From contig NZ_FUFN01000010.1 in the NCBI RefSeq assembly GCF_900162615.1, positions 1,826,513 to 1,890,512 of the forward strand: a stretch of 64,000 nt of DNA, written 5' to 3'. The translations under genes were made by a program, and so were the position numbers. Positions 27,463 to 36,303 of this stretch are shown piece by piece. The notes beneath the pieces are model-generated. The model saw nothing but the letters and a program-made list of their open reading frames with translations, made no database searches and was not told the DNA's origin. Position 1 is the first letter of the stretch. The number at the start of each line of letters is the position of its first letter. The stretch is from Virgibacillus proomii (lineage in GTDB: Bacteria > Bacillota > Bacilli > Bacillales > Amphibacillaceae).

Positions 27463-27754
27463 CTATCTGAATATACTTGGTCTTGCTTTTAGAGCTGGCA
27501 AATGCACGCTTGGAGAAGAGGCCATTATTAAAGATATTCGTACCAATCGCGCAAAATTAATCTTATTAGCTAGCGACATTGGTCCACAAACGAAAAAAAA
27601 ACTAACGGATAAATGTAAAACCTATGAAATACCATATGCCATAGTAGACGATAGAGAAACGTTATCGAAAGCTATTGGGAAAACCCAAAGAGTAGCAATT
27701 GCGATTTTAGATGCAGGGTTTGCTGTTAAGTTAAGGTCGTTACTCGGGGAATAA
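27449..27754 (+). CDS. ylxQ: L7Ae-family RNA-binding protein YlxQ
   Basis: Kink-turn RNA-binding protein of the L7Ae/L30e family. Features are LGLAFRAGKCTLGEEAI, AKLILLASDIGPQTKKKL and IPYAIVDDRETLSKAIGK. A GTG at 27443 and ATGs at 27449 and 27452 are all in frame; the ATG pair after GCAGGTG is preferred, but which of them is used is uncertain. It overlaps ylxR by 14 bp, consistent with coupling. Confidence 0.9.
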   Translation: MMKNNYLNILGLAFRAGKCTLGEEAIIKDIRTNRAKLILLASDIGPQTKKKLTDKCKTYEIPYAIVDDRETLSKAIGKTQRVAIAILDAGFAVKLRSLLGE

Positions 27755-27770
27755 ATTCGGGGGTGAACGT

Positions 27771-29909
27771 ATGAGTAAAATGCGTGTATATGAATATGCA
27801 AAACAAAATAATATTTCAAGTAAAGCAGTAGTTGCATTTTTAAAAGAAAACAATGTTGATGTTACAAATCATATGTCAACTATTGCACAGAATGAGATAG
27901 CAAAGCTTGATGAACATTTTAAAAAAACGAAGCAAGAAGCAAAATCTACCGATGATTCAGCTTCAAAAACTGAAATTAAATCAAAATCAAATCTAAACCA
28001 GCGAACGAAAGCAAATCAAGCTACATCAAAAAAACGCCAATATAAACAGGACAAATCGAATAACAAACATCAAAAGCAACAAGGAAAGCCAGCGAAAGGT
28101 AAGAAAACGAAGGGAAATAATAAGATAGCAGCTAAAGAACCGGTAGAAAAGAAGGAAACTCCAAAGGAAATTAAGTATCACGGTACGCTAACGGTAAGCG
28201 AATTAGCTGATAAATTGAATAAGGATACATCAGAAATTATAAAAAAGCTAATGTTCCTTGGCGTAATGGCTACAAAAAATCAAGACTTAGATGATGATGC
28301 TATTGAGTTGATTTGTGCAGAATTCGGTGTAGAGGTTGAAAAAGAAATCATTCTTGAAGATACAGACTTAGATAAATATATCGCCGAGGATAAGCCGGAA
28401 GATTTGGTTGAAAGGCCTGCCGTTGTTACTATTATGGGGCATGTCGATCATGGAAAAACAACTTTGCTGGACTCTATCCGTCACACAAAAGTAACAGCAG
28501 GAGAAGCTGGTGGTATTACACAACATATAGGTGCTTACCAAGTTGAAAATGATGGCAAGAAAATCACTTTTCTAGATACTCCAGGTCACGCTGCGTTTAC
28601 CAGCATGCGCTCACGTGGTGCGCAAGTTACGGACGTTGCAATACTTGTCGTTGCTGCTGATGATGGAGTGATGCCGCAAACTGTAGAAGCGATCAATCAT
28701 GCAAAGGCTGCCGAAGTACCAATTATTGTAGCGGTTAACAAAATTGATAAAGAAACTGCTAACCCGAACAGAGTCATGCAGGAACTAACAGAATATGGAC
28801 TAGTCCCTGAAGATTGGGGTGGGGATACCATTTTTGTAAACATCTCTGCTATCAAAGGAGAAGGTATTGACGAATTATTAGAAATGATTATACTTGTCTC
28901 GGAAGTTGAAGAATTAAAAGCAAATCCAAACAAGCCTGCTTTTGGTACGGTAATAGAGGCAGAACTTGATAAAGGAAGAGGTTCAGTAGCCACATTACTT
29001 GTGCAAAATGGTACACTTCATGTAAGTGATTCGATCGTTGTTGGAAGTACGTATGGTCGTGTTCGTGCAATGGTTAATGATATTGGTCAACGTGTAACAG
29101 AAGCTGGACCGTCAACTCCTGTGGAAATAACAGGGCTTAATGATGTACCGCAGGCTGGCGATCAATTCCTTGTGTTTAGAGATGAGAAAAAAGCTCGGCA
29201 AATTGGGGAAGCAAGACAACAAAAGCAAATCCAAGAAAACCGCAGTGAACAAACGAAAGTTAGTTTAGACGATTTGTTTGAACAAATTAAACAAGGCGAT
29301 ATGAAAGAAATTAATATTATTATTAAAGCAGATGTTCAAGGATCAGCCGAAGCACTTGCTTCTTCCTTGCAAAAAATCGAAGTAGAAGGCGTCAATATTA
29401 AAATTATCCACTCCGGTGTAGGTGCTATCACCGAATCAGATGTTATTTTAGCTGCTGCCTCCAACGCGGTAGTTATCGGCTTTAATGTGCGACCAGATGT
29501 CAATGCAAAAAAAGCAGCAGAACGTGAAAAGGTAGACGTCAGACTGCATCGCGTTATTTATAAAGCAATAGAAGAAGTTGAGTCAGCAATGAAAGGTTTG
29601 CTTGATCCGGAGTATGAAGAAAAAACCATCGGTCAAGCAGAAGTAAGAGAAACATTTAAAGTATCAAAAGTTGGTACCATAGCTGGTTGTTATGTAACAG
29701 ACGGGAAAATTACCAGAAATTCCGGTGTACGTTTAATTCGTAATGGTGTTGTTCAATTTGAAGGCGAGATTGCAGCATTGAAACGCTTTAAGGATGATGT
29801 AAAAGAAGTAGCGCAAAATTATGAATGTGGAATTACGGTTAAAAACTTTAATGATATTAAAGAAGGAGATATCATCGAGGCGTTTGTCATGGAGGAAATT
29901 AAACGATAA
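27771..29909 (+). CDS. infB: Translation initiation factor IF-2
   Basis: GTPase that delivers initiator tRNA. The N-terminal IF2N domain (VYEYAKQNNISSKAVVAFL) is followed by a lysine- and glutamine-rich linker (about residues 50-130), a second IF2N domain, and the G domain with GHVDHGKTT (about residue 223), DTPGH and NKID. The beta-barrel and C-terminal initiator tRNA-binding domains follow. At 712 residues it is normal for Bacillaceae. GGGGGTGA precedes the ATG. Confidence 0.98.
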   Translation: MSKMRVYEYAKQNNISSKAVVAFLKENNVDVTNHMSTIAQNEIAKLDEHFKKTKQEAKSTDDSASKTEIKSKSNLNQRTKANQATSKKRQYKQDKSNNKHQKQQGKPAKGKKTKGNNKIAAKEPVEKKETPKEIKYHGTLTVSELADKLNKDTSEIIKKLMFLGVMATKNQDLDDDAIELICAEFGVEVEKEIILEDTDLDKYIAEDKPEDLVERPAVVTIMGHVDHGKTTLLDSIRHTKVTAGEAGGITQHIGAYQVENDGKKITFLDTPGHAAFTSMRSRGAQVTDVAILVVAADDGVMPQTVEAINHAKAAEVPIIVAVNKIDKETANPNRVMQELTEYGLVPEDWGGDTIFVNISAIKGEGIDELLEMIILVSEVEELKANPNKPAFGTVIEAELDKGRGSVATLLVQNGTLHVSDSIVVGSTYGRVRAMVNDIGQRVTEAGPSTPVEITGLNDVPQAGDQFLVFRDEKKARQIGEARQQKQIQENRSEQTKVSLDDLFEQIKQGDMKEINIIIKADVQGSAEALASSLQKIEVEGVNIKIIHSGVGAITESDVILAAASNAVVIGFNVRPDVNAKKAAEREKVDVRLHRVIYKAIEEVESAMKGLLDPEYEEKTIGQAEVRETFKVSKVGTIAGCYVTDGKITRNSGVRLIRNGVVQFEGEIAALKRFKDDVKEVAQNYECGITVKNFNDIKEGDIIEAFVMEEIKR

Positions 29910-30187
29910 TGATCCTTTATGCCGAAGTAGAATGTATATTGTATGAGGGTCAGTCGTTAAAGCAAAAACGCTCCGTATTGAAGCGCCTTATAGCTAAGTT
30001 AAAAAAAGACTTCAATATAGCTGTAACGGAATTGGACTATCATGATTTATGGCAACGGACAAAGCTTGGTATCGTTACGATTTCAACGGAGCAAGTACAT
30101 GCTGAACAAGTGATTCAGGGAGTAATGGATGTGATTGATTCATATACTGAACTTGAACGAACCATTACTAATGTGGAAAGAATCTAA
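29909..30187 (+). CDS. ylxP: YlxP (DUF503) small conserved protein
   Basis: Conserved 92-residue DUF503 protein of uncertain function, always next to infB and rbfA; a role near ribosome assembly is inferred from context. It shows GQSLKQKRSVLKRLIAKLKKDF then VTELDYHDLWQRTKLGI, the family core. Its ATG overlaps the infB stop (TAATG). Confidence 0.93.
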   Translation: MILYAEVECILYEGQSLKQKRSVLKRLIAKLKKDFNIAVTELDYHDLWQRTKLGIVTISTEQVHAEQVIQGVMDVIDSYTELERTITNVERI

Positions 30188-30234
30188 ATTACGACTCCCT
30201 TTAAATGCAGGAGTTCTATGATGAGGTGAAAGAA

Positions 30235-30576
30235 ATGTCTCAATTAAGAGCTAACCGAGTAAGTGAACAAATGAAGAAAGAATTAGGAGAAATTTTAACT
30301 CGGAAAATTAAAGATCCTAGAGTTGGATTTGTAACAGTAACAGATGTAGAAGTTACTGGTGATTTGCAGCAGGCAAAGGTGTATATTTCGGTATTAGGTG
30401 ACGAAAAACAAAAAAAAGATACGTTACTTGGCTTAGCCAAAGCAAAAGGATTCATTCGTTCAGAAATCGGGCAACGAATCCGTTTGCGCAAAACACCTGA
30501 GTTAACATTTGAATTTGATGAAGCATATGAGTATGGCAATCGAATTGAAACGATTCTTCGCGACTTAAAGAAGTAA
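30235..30576 (+). CDS. rbfA: Ribosome-binding factor A
   Basis: KH-fold factor that helps mature 16S rRNA 5' ends, important in the cold. It shows RVSEQMKKELGEILTRKIKDPRVGFVTVT and the ARTLF-like segment AKGFIRSEIGQRIRLRKTPEL; the 113-residue length is typical. The frame is open from 30205, but GAGGTG precedes the ATG at 30235 (MSQLRANRVS), where family alignment begins. Confidence 0.96.
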   Translation: MSQLRANRVSEQMKKELGEILTRKIKDPRVGFVTVTDVEVTGDLQQAKVYISVLGDEKQKKDTLLGLAKAKGFIRSEIGQRIRLRKTPELTFEFDEAYEYGNRIETILRDLKK

Positions 30577-30652
30577 TCCTCTTGAATGTTTTTTGAAGGA
30601 TCTATACTTGCCAGTCACCATTTCACGTGAATGGTTTGCTACAGTAGATAAA

Positions 30653-30682
30653 ATCTGACCTCATAGTAAGGTCAGATTTTTC
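30653..30682 (+). terminator. Hairpin between rbfA and truB
   Basis: ATCTGACCT (30653-30661) pairs with AGGTCAGAT (30669-30677) followed by TTTTT. It likely terminates the nusA-infB unit at least partly. Confidence 0.8.
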
Positions 30683-30719
30683 CTTCATCTGTTCATTAAA
30701 AAATGGAGGTTTTTTACAT

Positions 30720-31613
30720 ATGGATGGAATTTTGCCATTATGGAAGCCTAAAGGATTTACATCCCATGATTGTGTATACAAAGTGCGTAAATTATTTGGC
30801 ACAAAAAAAGTTGGACATACAGGAACGCTGGATCCAGATGCAGAAGGTGTTTTACCGATTTGTATTGGTAAAGCAACGAAAATAGTGCCATTTTTAACAG
30901 ATACCAAAAAGGTTTATAAAGCTGAGTTGAAATTAGGGATAGCTACAACGACAGAAGATGCATCAGGAGAGATTATTGCACAGAAAGCGGTAAGCAATGT
31001 TCCAACCGAAGATGAAATTAATACCGTATTTGCTAAGTTTACCGGAGAAATAGAACAGGTCCCCCCAATGTACTCTGCAGTGAAAGTAAAGGGAAAAAAG
31101 TTATACGAGTACGCAAGAAATAATGAAACTGTGGAACGGCCAATACGTCGTGTGAAAATATATGAACTAGTATTGCTGTCTCCGCCTGATCAAACAAATC
31201 ATGCGTTAACTTTTCGGGTTAGTTGTTCAAAAGGAACGTATATACGTACACTATGCGTTGATATTGGAAAAGAGTTAGGATATCCGTCCCATATGTCTTT
31301 ACTAATCAGAGAAGCCACAGGTGCATTTTCCCACAAAAATGCAGTAACATTTGCTACAATAGAAGAGGCTGTCAAGCGGAAGCAAGAAACAGAGCTACTA
31401 TATCCTATTCAAGCTGGATTACCGCATTTGGATCAATACTTTGTTGACCAAGAGACAGCAAAAAAAGTGTTTCACGGGCAAAAACTACCACGTATAATGA
31501 ACGTGAAGACGGATCCTTTTATAATGATGCATAAAAATGAAGCTGTAGCAATTTATAAAATACATCCCGATCAACCAGAATATATCAAACCAATCCGTGT
31601 ATTTAGTAGATAA
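30720..31613 (+). CDS. truB: tRNA pseudouridine-55 synthase
   Basis: Makes pseudouridine 55 in the T loop of tRNAs. The family motif GILPLWKPKGFTSHD opens the protein, the catalytic Asp lies in HTGTLDPDAEGVLP, and a C-terminal PUA-like region follows VSCSKGTYIRTL. It has 297 residues, and GGAGG lies ten bases before the ATG at 30720. Confidence 0.97.
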   Translation: MDGILPLWKPKGFTSHDCVYKVRKLFGTKKVGHTGTLDPDAEGVLPICIGKATKIVPFLTDTKKVYKAELKLGIATTTEDASGEIIAQKAVSNVPTEDEINTVFAKFTGEIEQVPPMYSAVKVKGKKLYEYARNNETVERPIRRVKIYELVLLSPPDQTNHALTFRVSCSKGTYIRTLCVDIGKELGYPSHMSLLIREATGAFSHKNAVTFATIEEAVKRKQETELLYPIQAGLPHLDQYFVDQETAKKVFHGQKLPRIMNVKTDPFIMMHKNEAVAIYKIHPDQPEYIKPIRVFSR

Positions 31614-31633
31614 GAAAGTGTAGGTGAAAAAAG

Positions 31634-32572
31634 ATGCGAACATTTCAGTTAACATATCCGCACACTCTCATGCTGGAAGATTTACCAGAAACAGTTACCG
31701 CTATTGGGTTTTTTGATGGTATACATAAAGGTCATCAGCACGTGATTAAAACTGCAGTGAAAGAAGCAAAACGAAGAAACATGGAAAGCGCAGTCATTAC
31801 ATTCTACCCACACCCTTCTGTTGTATTAAATAAAGCAGTTAAGCATGTTAAATATATTACCCCAATGCGAGAAAAACAGGAAATTTTAAAACGGCTTGAT
31901 GTAGATAGACTATATGTTATTACGTTTAATACTGAACTAGCAGCTTTATCAGCCCAAGGGTTTATTGATCATTTTATCAAGGGTCTGCATATAAAGCATC
32001 TCGTTGCTGGATTTGATTTTTCCTATGGTCATAAAGGAAAGGGAAATATGAATACGATTGTTACTCATGCAGGAGGGGCATTCACCTATACAAAAGTAGA
32101 GAAAGTAGAATGCAATAATGAAAAAATCAGTTCTACTAAAATTCGGCAATTGCTTCGTATAGGAGAAATAGAAGAAGCAAATCAATTGCTTGGAAGACCA
32201 TTGCTTGTTGATGGAATCGTTATAAAGGGTGCACAGCGTGGAAAGCAATTGGGTTACCCAACAGCTAATATCAATACTAATCCTGAAGCACTGTTACCGA
32301 GACCTGGTGTTTACGCGGTGAAAGCGATTTATAAGCAAGAAAAATATGAAGGGATGGCAAGTCTTGGATTTAATCCAACCTTTGAAACAGAAATGGATGA
32401 ACCGATTCTAGAAGTAAATATTTTTGACTATAATCATGAGCTTTATGGGGAAGAACTATTAATTGAGTTTCATAGATTTATTCGAAATGAAAAGAAATTT
32501 CCCGGGAAAAATGAGTTAATTGACCAAATAAAAAAAGATGAAAAAGAAATCCGTGCGTTTTTTTCTCGATAA
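31634..32572 (+). CDS. ribF: Bifunctional riboflavin kinase / FAD synthetase
   Basis: Makes FMN from riboflavin and then FAD. The N-terminal adenylyltransferase domain shows GFFDGIHKGHQHVI and GFDFSYGHKGKGN with the STKIR motif; the C-terminal kinase domain shows KGAQRGKQLGYPTANI. Length 312 residues. It follows truB with a 20-bp gap, the usual order. Confidence 0.97.
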   Translation: MRTFQLTYPHTLMLEDLPETVTAIGFFDGIHKGHQHVIKTAVKEAKRRNMESAVITFYPHPSVVLNKAVKHVKYITPMREKQEILKRLDVDRLYVITFNTELAALSAQGFIDHFIKGLHIKHLVAGFDFSYGHKGKGNMNTIVTHAGGAFTYTKVEKVECNNEKISSTKIRQLLRIGEIEEANQLLGRPLLVDGIVIKGAQRGKQLGYPTANINTNPEALLPRPGVYAVKAIYKQEKYEGMASLGFNPTFETEMDEPILEVNIFDYNHELYGEELLIEFHRFIRNEKKFPGKNELIDQIKKDEKEIRAFFSR

Positions 32573-32629
32573 ACTTAATTCCAGCACTTGCATTTTTGGC
32601 AAAAGAAGTGTAACATAAAAAAAGTCGAA

Positions 32630-32674
32630 CCACCGCTTGGCAAAACGTAACTCCGGCGTTTGCTAGGGGAGTGG
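32630..32674 (+). promoter_or_regulatory. Structured leader upstream of rpsO, possible S15 autoregulatory site
   Basis: GCAAAACG (32640-32647) pairs with CGTTTGC (32657-32663) around the loop TAACTCCGG, enclosed by CCAC/GTGG. Related Geobacillus rpsO leaders bind S15, so this may be an autoregulatory element; the match to a known fold is not established. Confidence 0.35.
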
Positions 32675-32709
32675 GGATGTCAAATTGTAAAATTAGGAGG
32701 TGAGCCAGA

Positions 32710-32979
32710 ATGGCTATTACACAAGAGCGTAAGAAAGAAATCATTAATGATTTTAAAATTCATGACACGGATACTGGTTCTCCAGAGGTGCAAATTGCTG
32801 TACTTACGGAAGAAATCAATACTCTAAATGAACATTTACGCGTACACAAAAAAGACCACCATTCGCGTCGTGGACTATTGAAAATGGTAGGTAAGCGTCG
32901 TAATTTATTGAACTATCTTCGTAAAAAAGACGTTACTCGTTATCGTGAATTGATTAATAAGCTAGGTCTACGCAGATAA
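32710..32979 (+). CDS. rpsO: 30S ribosomal protein S15
   Basis: Primary 16S rRNA-binding protein of the platform. The 89-residue product contains the S15 signatures DTGSPEVQIAVLTEEIN, LNEHLRVHKKDHHSRRGL and KRRNLLNYLRKKD. The AGGAGGTGA ribosome site is near perfect. It is followed at once by a terminator. Confidence 0.98.
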   Translation: MAITQERKKEIINDFKIHDTDTGSPEVQIAVLTEEINTLNEHLRVHKKDHHSRRGLLKMVGKRRNLLNYLRKKDVTRYRELINKLGLRR

Positions 32980-32981
32980 GT

Positions 32982-33009
32982 AAAAAAGCAGGAGAAATCC
33001 TGCTTTTTT
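32982..33009 (+). terminator. Rho-independent terminator after rpsO
   Basis: AAAAAAGCAGGA (32982-32993), loop GAAA, TCCTGCTTTTTT (32998-33009): a 12-bp perfect stem. Confidence 0.92.
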
Positions 33010-33647
33010 ATAGTCTAAGAAAGTATATCCGTTTCTACATGGTGGACTTCTTTTTCAAAAGTAGGTTCGTCCAGTTTTTGTGCTCTAGCTGTAAACAAAC
33101 TTCGACCTTCTTCCTACGACAAGTCAACATTGCTTCGAATCTAGAGGAAGGCCGACTAAAAGCGGACTTGCCGCTCAGGCGTCGGCATACTACTGTTTTA
33201 GAGGCATATGTTTTCTTTAACTCGTCAGAAGTTCTTTCGTAAGCCGCTTAAACGAGTGCTTAAGCTTTTGTTCGTTCTACGTTAAGAGAGTAAAGACTAT
33301 CCTATGAGATAAGAAAAGCAATTAGACAATACATACAATTACAGTGATGGTACAAGCTAAGTTTACTTCACATATGGAAGCATTTGTAACAAATTTTCTA
33401 AGTTTTACGTATAAGTGCAACTAGAAGGTTAATTTTAGGCTTTTTGCTTTCTTCGTCTATATAGAACAGGCTATACTTTTCTTACAGATTTTCCACGTAT
33501 ATAATAGAAAACGTAGGATGGTTGTATAAATAGGGTATATGTATATTAAATTTAGTAAACCCTTTTATTATCTACATAAAATTTACAATCATGCTTATTC
33601 ATTCTAAAATATAAGGTATAATGTTTTTGAAAGGAGTACTTGAACTA
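33010..33647. other. Gap between rpsO and pnp
   Basis: About 640 bp: element B occupies the first 260 bp, the rest is A+T-rich with no clear structure. A TATAAT at 33617-33622 has only a poor -35 match (TTATTC at 33595), so a pnp promoter is possible but weak. Confidence 0.55.
33014..33270 (+). repeat. Element B, uninterrupted copy 1
   Basis: It begins TCTAAGAAAGTATATCCGTT, contains CTTCCTACGACAAGTCAACA, AGGCCGACTAAAAGCGGACT and GCCGCTCAGGCGTCGGCATA, and ends near AAACGAGTGCTTAAGCTTTT. The sequence ATGTTTTCTTTAACTCGTCAG near 33200 has no A insertion. A 67-codon frame on this strand lies wholly inside the repeat and I do not count it as a gene. Confidence 0.75.
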
Positions 33648-35765
33648 ATGGCAGAAGACAAACATCAATTCTCTACACAAATCGCCGGAAAGAAATTTAT
33701 TGTTGAAACCGGAGAATTAGCAAAGCAAGCAAATGGCGCTTGTATGATTCACTATGGAGATACCGTTGTGTTATCTGTAGCAACAGCGTCTAATGAACCT
33801 AAAGATCTTCCTTTTTTTCCGCTAACGGTTAACTATGAGGAACGTCTCTATGCAGTCGGAAAAATTCCAGGAGGATTTATCAAGCGAGAAGGAAGACCTA
33901 GTGAAAAAGCAATTCTTTCTTCACGCTTAATCGATCGCCCTATTCGTCCTTTATTTCCTGATGGGTATCGAAATGAAGTACAAGTGATCAGTACAGTTAT
34001 GAGTGTTGATCAGGATTGTTCTTCAGAAATAGCAGCAATGATTGGCTCTTCTATCGCTCTGTGCATCTCAGACATTCCATTTTCGGAACCAATAGCAGGG
34101 GTTCATGTTGGACGAGTAAATGGCGAATTTGTCATTAACCCAACAGTGGAACAAGAAGAACAAAGTGATATTGATTTAACTGTAGCCGGAACGAAAGATG
34201 CGATCAATATGGTCGAAGCAGGCGCAAATGAAGTTCCAGAGGAAGTAATGTTAGAGGCAATTATGTTTGGGCACAAGGAGATCATTCGTTTAGTTGAGTT
34301 TCAAGAAGAAATTATTCGAGCGACTGGTGTTGAGAAGCAACAACCCGTTTTATTTGAAATTGATCAAGACTTAGCAGAAAAAGTAGAAGCACAAGCAAAA
34401 GAAAAATTGCTTCAAGCAATTCAAGTTAAAGAAAAGCTGGCACGTGAGGAAGCTATTGAAGCTGTAAAAGAAGAAGTGCTCGCATTGTACGACGAAGAGG
34501 AAGAAGAAGTTAAACAAGTAAAAGCAGTACTTGATAATATGGTAAAAGAAGAAGTACGAAGATTAATTACGAAAGAAAAAATTCGTCCAGATGGTCGTAA
34601 AATCGATGAGATACGTCCACTTTCTTCACGAATTAATGTATTACCTAGAGCACATGGATCTGGTTTGTTTACACGTGGACAAACGCAAGCCTTAAGCGTA
34701 TGTACACTCGGAGCATTAGGTGATGTACAAATTCTTGATGGACTTGATTTAGAAGAATCTAAACGCTTTATGCACCATTACAATTTTCCAGCATACAGTG
34801 TAGGTGAAACTGGCCCAATGCGTGGACCTGGTCGACGCGAAATTGGACATGGTGCATTAGGAGAACGGGCATTAGAAAAAGTAATTCCTTCTGAAAAAGA
34901 GTTTCCATATACCATTCGGCTTGTATCAGAAGTCTTGGAGTCTAATGGTTCCACGTCACAAGCAAGTATTTGCGCAAGCACACTTGCAATGATGGATGCA
35001 GGAGTTCCAATTAAGGAACCAGTTGCCGGGATTGCCATGGGTCTTGTAAAATCGGGGGAAGATTATACGATTCTTACCGATATTCAAGGGATGGAAGATG
35101 CACTAGGTGATATGGATTTTAAAGTGGCAGGTACCGCAAAAGGTGTAACGGCATTACAAATGGATATAAAAATTGATGGATTGTCTAAACAAATTCTAGA
35201 AGAAGCACTGCATCAAGCCAAAAAAGGTCGTATGCAAATTCTTGATTCAATGCTCGCTACAATCTCCAAACCAAAAGAAGAGCTTTCGGAATATGCGCCA
35301 AAAATTTTAACCATGCAAATTAACCCAGAAAAGATTCGTGATGTTATTGGGCCTAGCGGAAAGCAAATCAATAAAATCATTGATGAAACTGGTGTAAAAA
35401 TCGATATTGAACAAGATGGAAATATCTTTATCTCTTCAACAGATGAAAAAATGAATGAAAAAGCGAAACACATTATTGAGGATTTAGTAAGAGAAGTAGA
35501 AGTTGGTCAAATGTATCTTGGAAAAGTAAAGCGGATTGAAAAATTCGGTGCTTTTGTTGAATTGTTTAAAGGAAAAGATGGGCTTGTTCATATTTCTGAA
35601 TTAGCAGAGGAAAGAACAAATAAAGTAGAAGACGTTGTTTCTATTGGTGACGAAATTCTAGTAAAAGTAAAAGAAATTGATCAACATGGAAGGATAAATT
35701 TGTCCAGAAAAGCAGTATTAAAAGAAGAACGTGAACGAAAAGAAGCATCAAAGCCAAAATCATAA
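33648..35765 (+). CDS. pnp: Polynucleotide phosphorylase
   Basis: 3'-5' exoribonuclease of the RNA degradation machinery. It has two RNase PH domains (first with VNYEERLYAVGKIPGGFIKR, second with GAGERA-like GHGALGERALEKV and DILTD-like ILTDIQGMEDALGDMDFK), then a KH domain (IRDVIGPSGKQINKI) and a C-terminal S1 domain (GKVKRIEKFGAFVELF). The frame is open from 33621, but GAAAGGAG at 33630-33636 points to the ATG at 33648, giving 705 residues as in B. subtilis. Confidence 0.97.
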   Translation: MAEDKHQFSTQIAGKKFIVETGELAKQANGACMIHYGDTVVLSVATASNEPKDLPFFPLTVNYEERLYAVGKIPGGFIKREGRPSEKAILSSRLIDRPIRPLFPDGYRNEVQVISTVMSVDQDCSSEIAAMIGSSIALCISDIPFSEPIAGVHVGRVNGEFVINPTVEQEEQSDIDLTVAGTKDAINMVEAGANEVPEEVMLEAIMFGHKEIIRLVEFQEEIIRATGVEKQQPVLFEIDQDLAEKVEAQAKEKLLQAIQVKEKLAREEAIEAVKEEVLALYDEEEEEVKQVKAVLDNMVKEEVRRLITKEKIRPDGRKIDEIRPLSSRINVLPRAHGSGLFTRGQTQALSVCTLGALGDVQILDGLDLEESKRFMHHYNFPAYSVGETGPMRGPGRREIGHGALGERALEKVIPSEKEFPYTIRLVSEVLESNGSTSQASICASTLAMMDAGVPIKEPVAGIAMGLVKSGEDYTILTDIQGMEDALGDMDFKVAGTAKGVTALQMDIKIDGLSKQILEEALHQAKKGRMQILDSMLATISKPKEELSEYAPKILTMQINPEKIRDVIGPSGKQINKIIDETGVKIDIEQDGNIFISSTDEKMNEKAKHIIEDLVREVEVGQMYLGKVKRIEKFGAFVELFKGKDGLVHISELAEERTNKVEDVVSIGDEILVKVKEIDQHGRINLSRKAVLKEERERKEASKPKS

Positions 35766-35770
35766 AAAAC

Positions 35771-35798
35771 AAGAAGCTGGCATCCCAGTTTCTTTTTT
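35771..35798 (+). terminator. Rho-independent terminator after pnp
   Basis: AAGAAGCTGG (35771-35780), loop CATC, CCAGTTTCTT (35785-35794) and further T. Confidence 0.88.
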
Positions 35799-35802
35799 AT
35801 TA

Positions 35803-36050
35803 TCTAAGAAAGTATATTCGTTTCTATATTGTAGATAACTTTTTTGAAAATTAATATCGCCTAGTTTAGCGATCATGCTGCTAGCAAACTTCGCTCTTCT
35901 TCCTATGGTGAGTCAACATCGGTTCGAACCTAAGGAAAGCCAACTAAAAGCGGACTGCCGCTCAGGCGTCGGCATACCTCTGTTGCAGGGCATGTTTTCT
36001 CCGACAGAACTTCTCTAGTTTGTACATCGCTAAACGGAGCACTTGCTTTT
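35803..36050 (+). repeat. Element B, uninterrupted copy 2
   Basis: It starts TCTAAGAAAGTATATTCGTT as in copy 1. It contains CTAGCAAACTTCGCTCTTCT, GAGTCAACATCGGTTCGAAC, GCGGACTGCCGCTCAGGCGT and CGGCATACCTCTGTTGCAGG, then TTTTCTCCGACAGAACTTCT where other copies carry element A. It ends near CTAAACGGAGCACTTGCTTT. The remaining 250 bp before the next gene are A+T-rich without visible features. Confidence 0.75.
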
Positions 36051-36286
36051 ATTCTTTATGAAAAGCAAAAGCACTGGAATAAAGATGAATACGCCCATTT
36101 ATTCCAATTAATAAAATTAAACATATACGATTATAATTCCATATTGATTATTCTGTAAAAAAGCGGTTTCCAGTAAATAATAGCTTTTCCGTCTGCGCTA
36201 TTGGTTAACTTACTCCCTTTTTAAGTATAAAAATCGCTATGATGGATAGCATACCTTGTCCTCTTTCATCATATATGTAGTAATGA

Positions 36287-36297
36287 GGGGGGGGGGG
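36287..36297 (+). repeat. Run of eleven G at the start of the ylxY-like gene
   Basis: An uninterrupted 11-G tract lies between an in-frame ATG (36283) and an in-frame GTG (36304). It either encodes three glycines or acts as an over-long ribosome site. Homopolymer slippage would change frame or spacing. Confidence 0.9.
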
Positions 36298-36303
36298 ATA
36301 CGT

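Noticed and set aside
33039..33242. 67-codon open frame on the + strand
   Set aside because: It lies entirely inside element B, has no ribosome site and changes between B copies.
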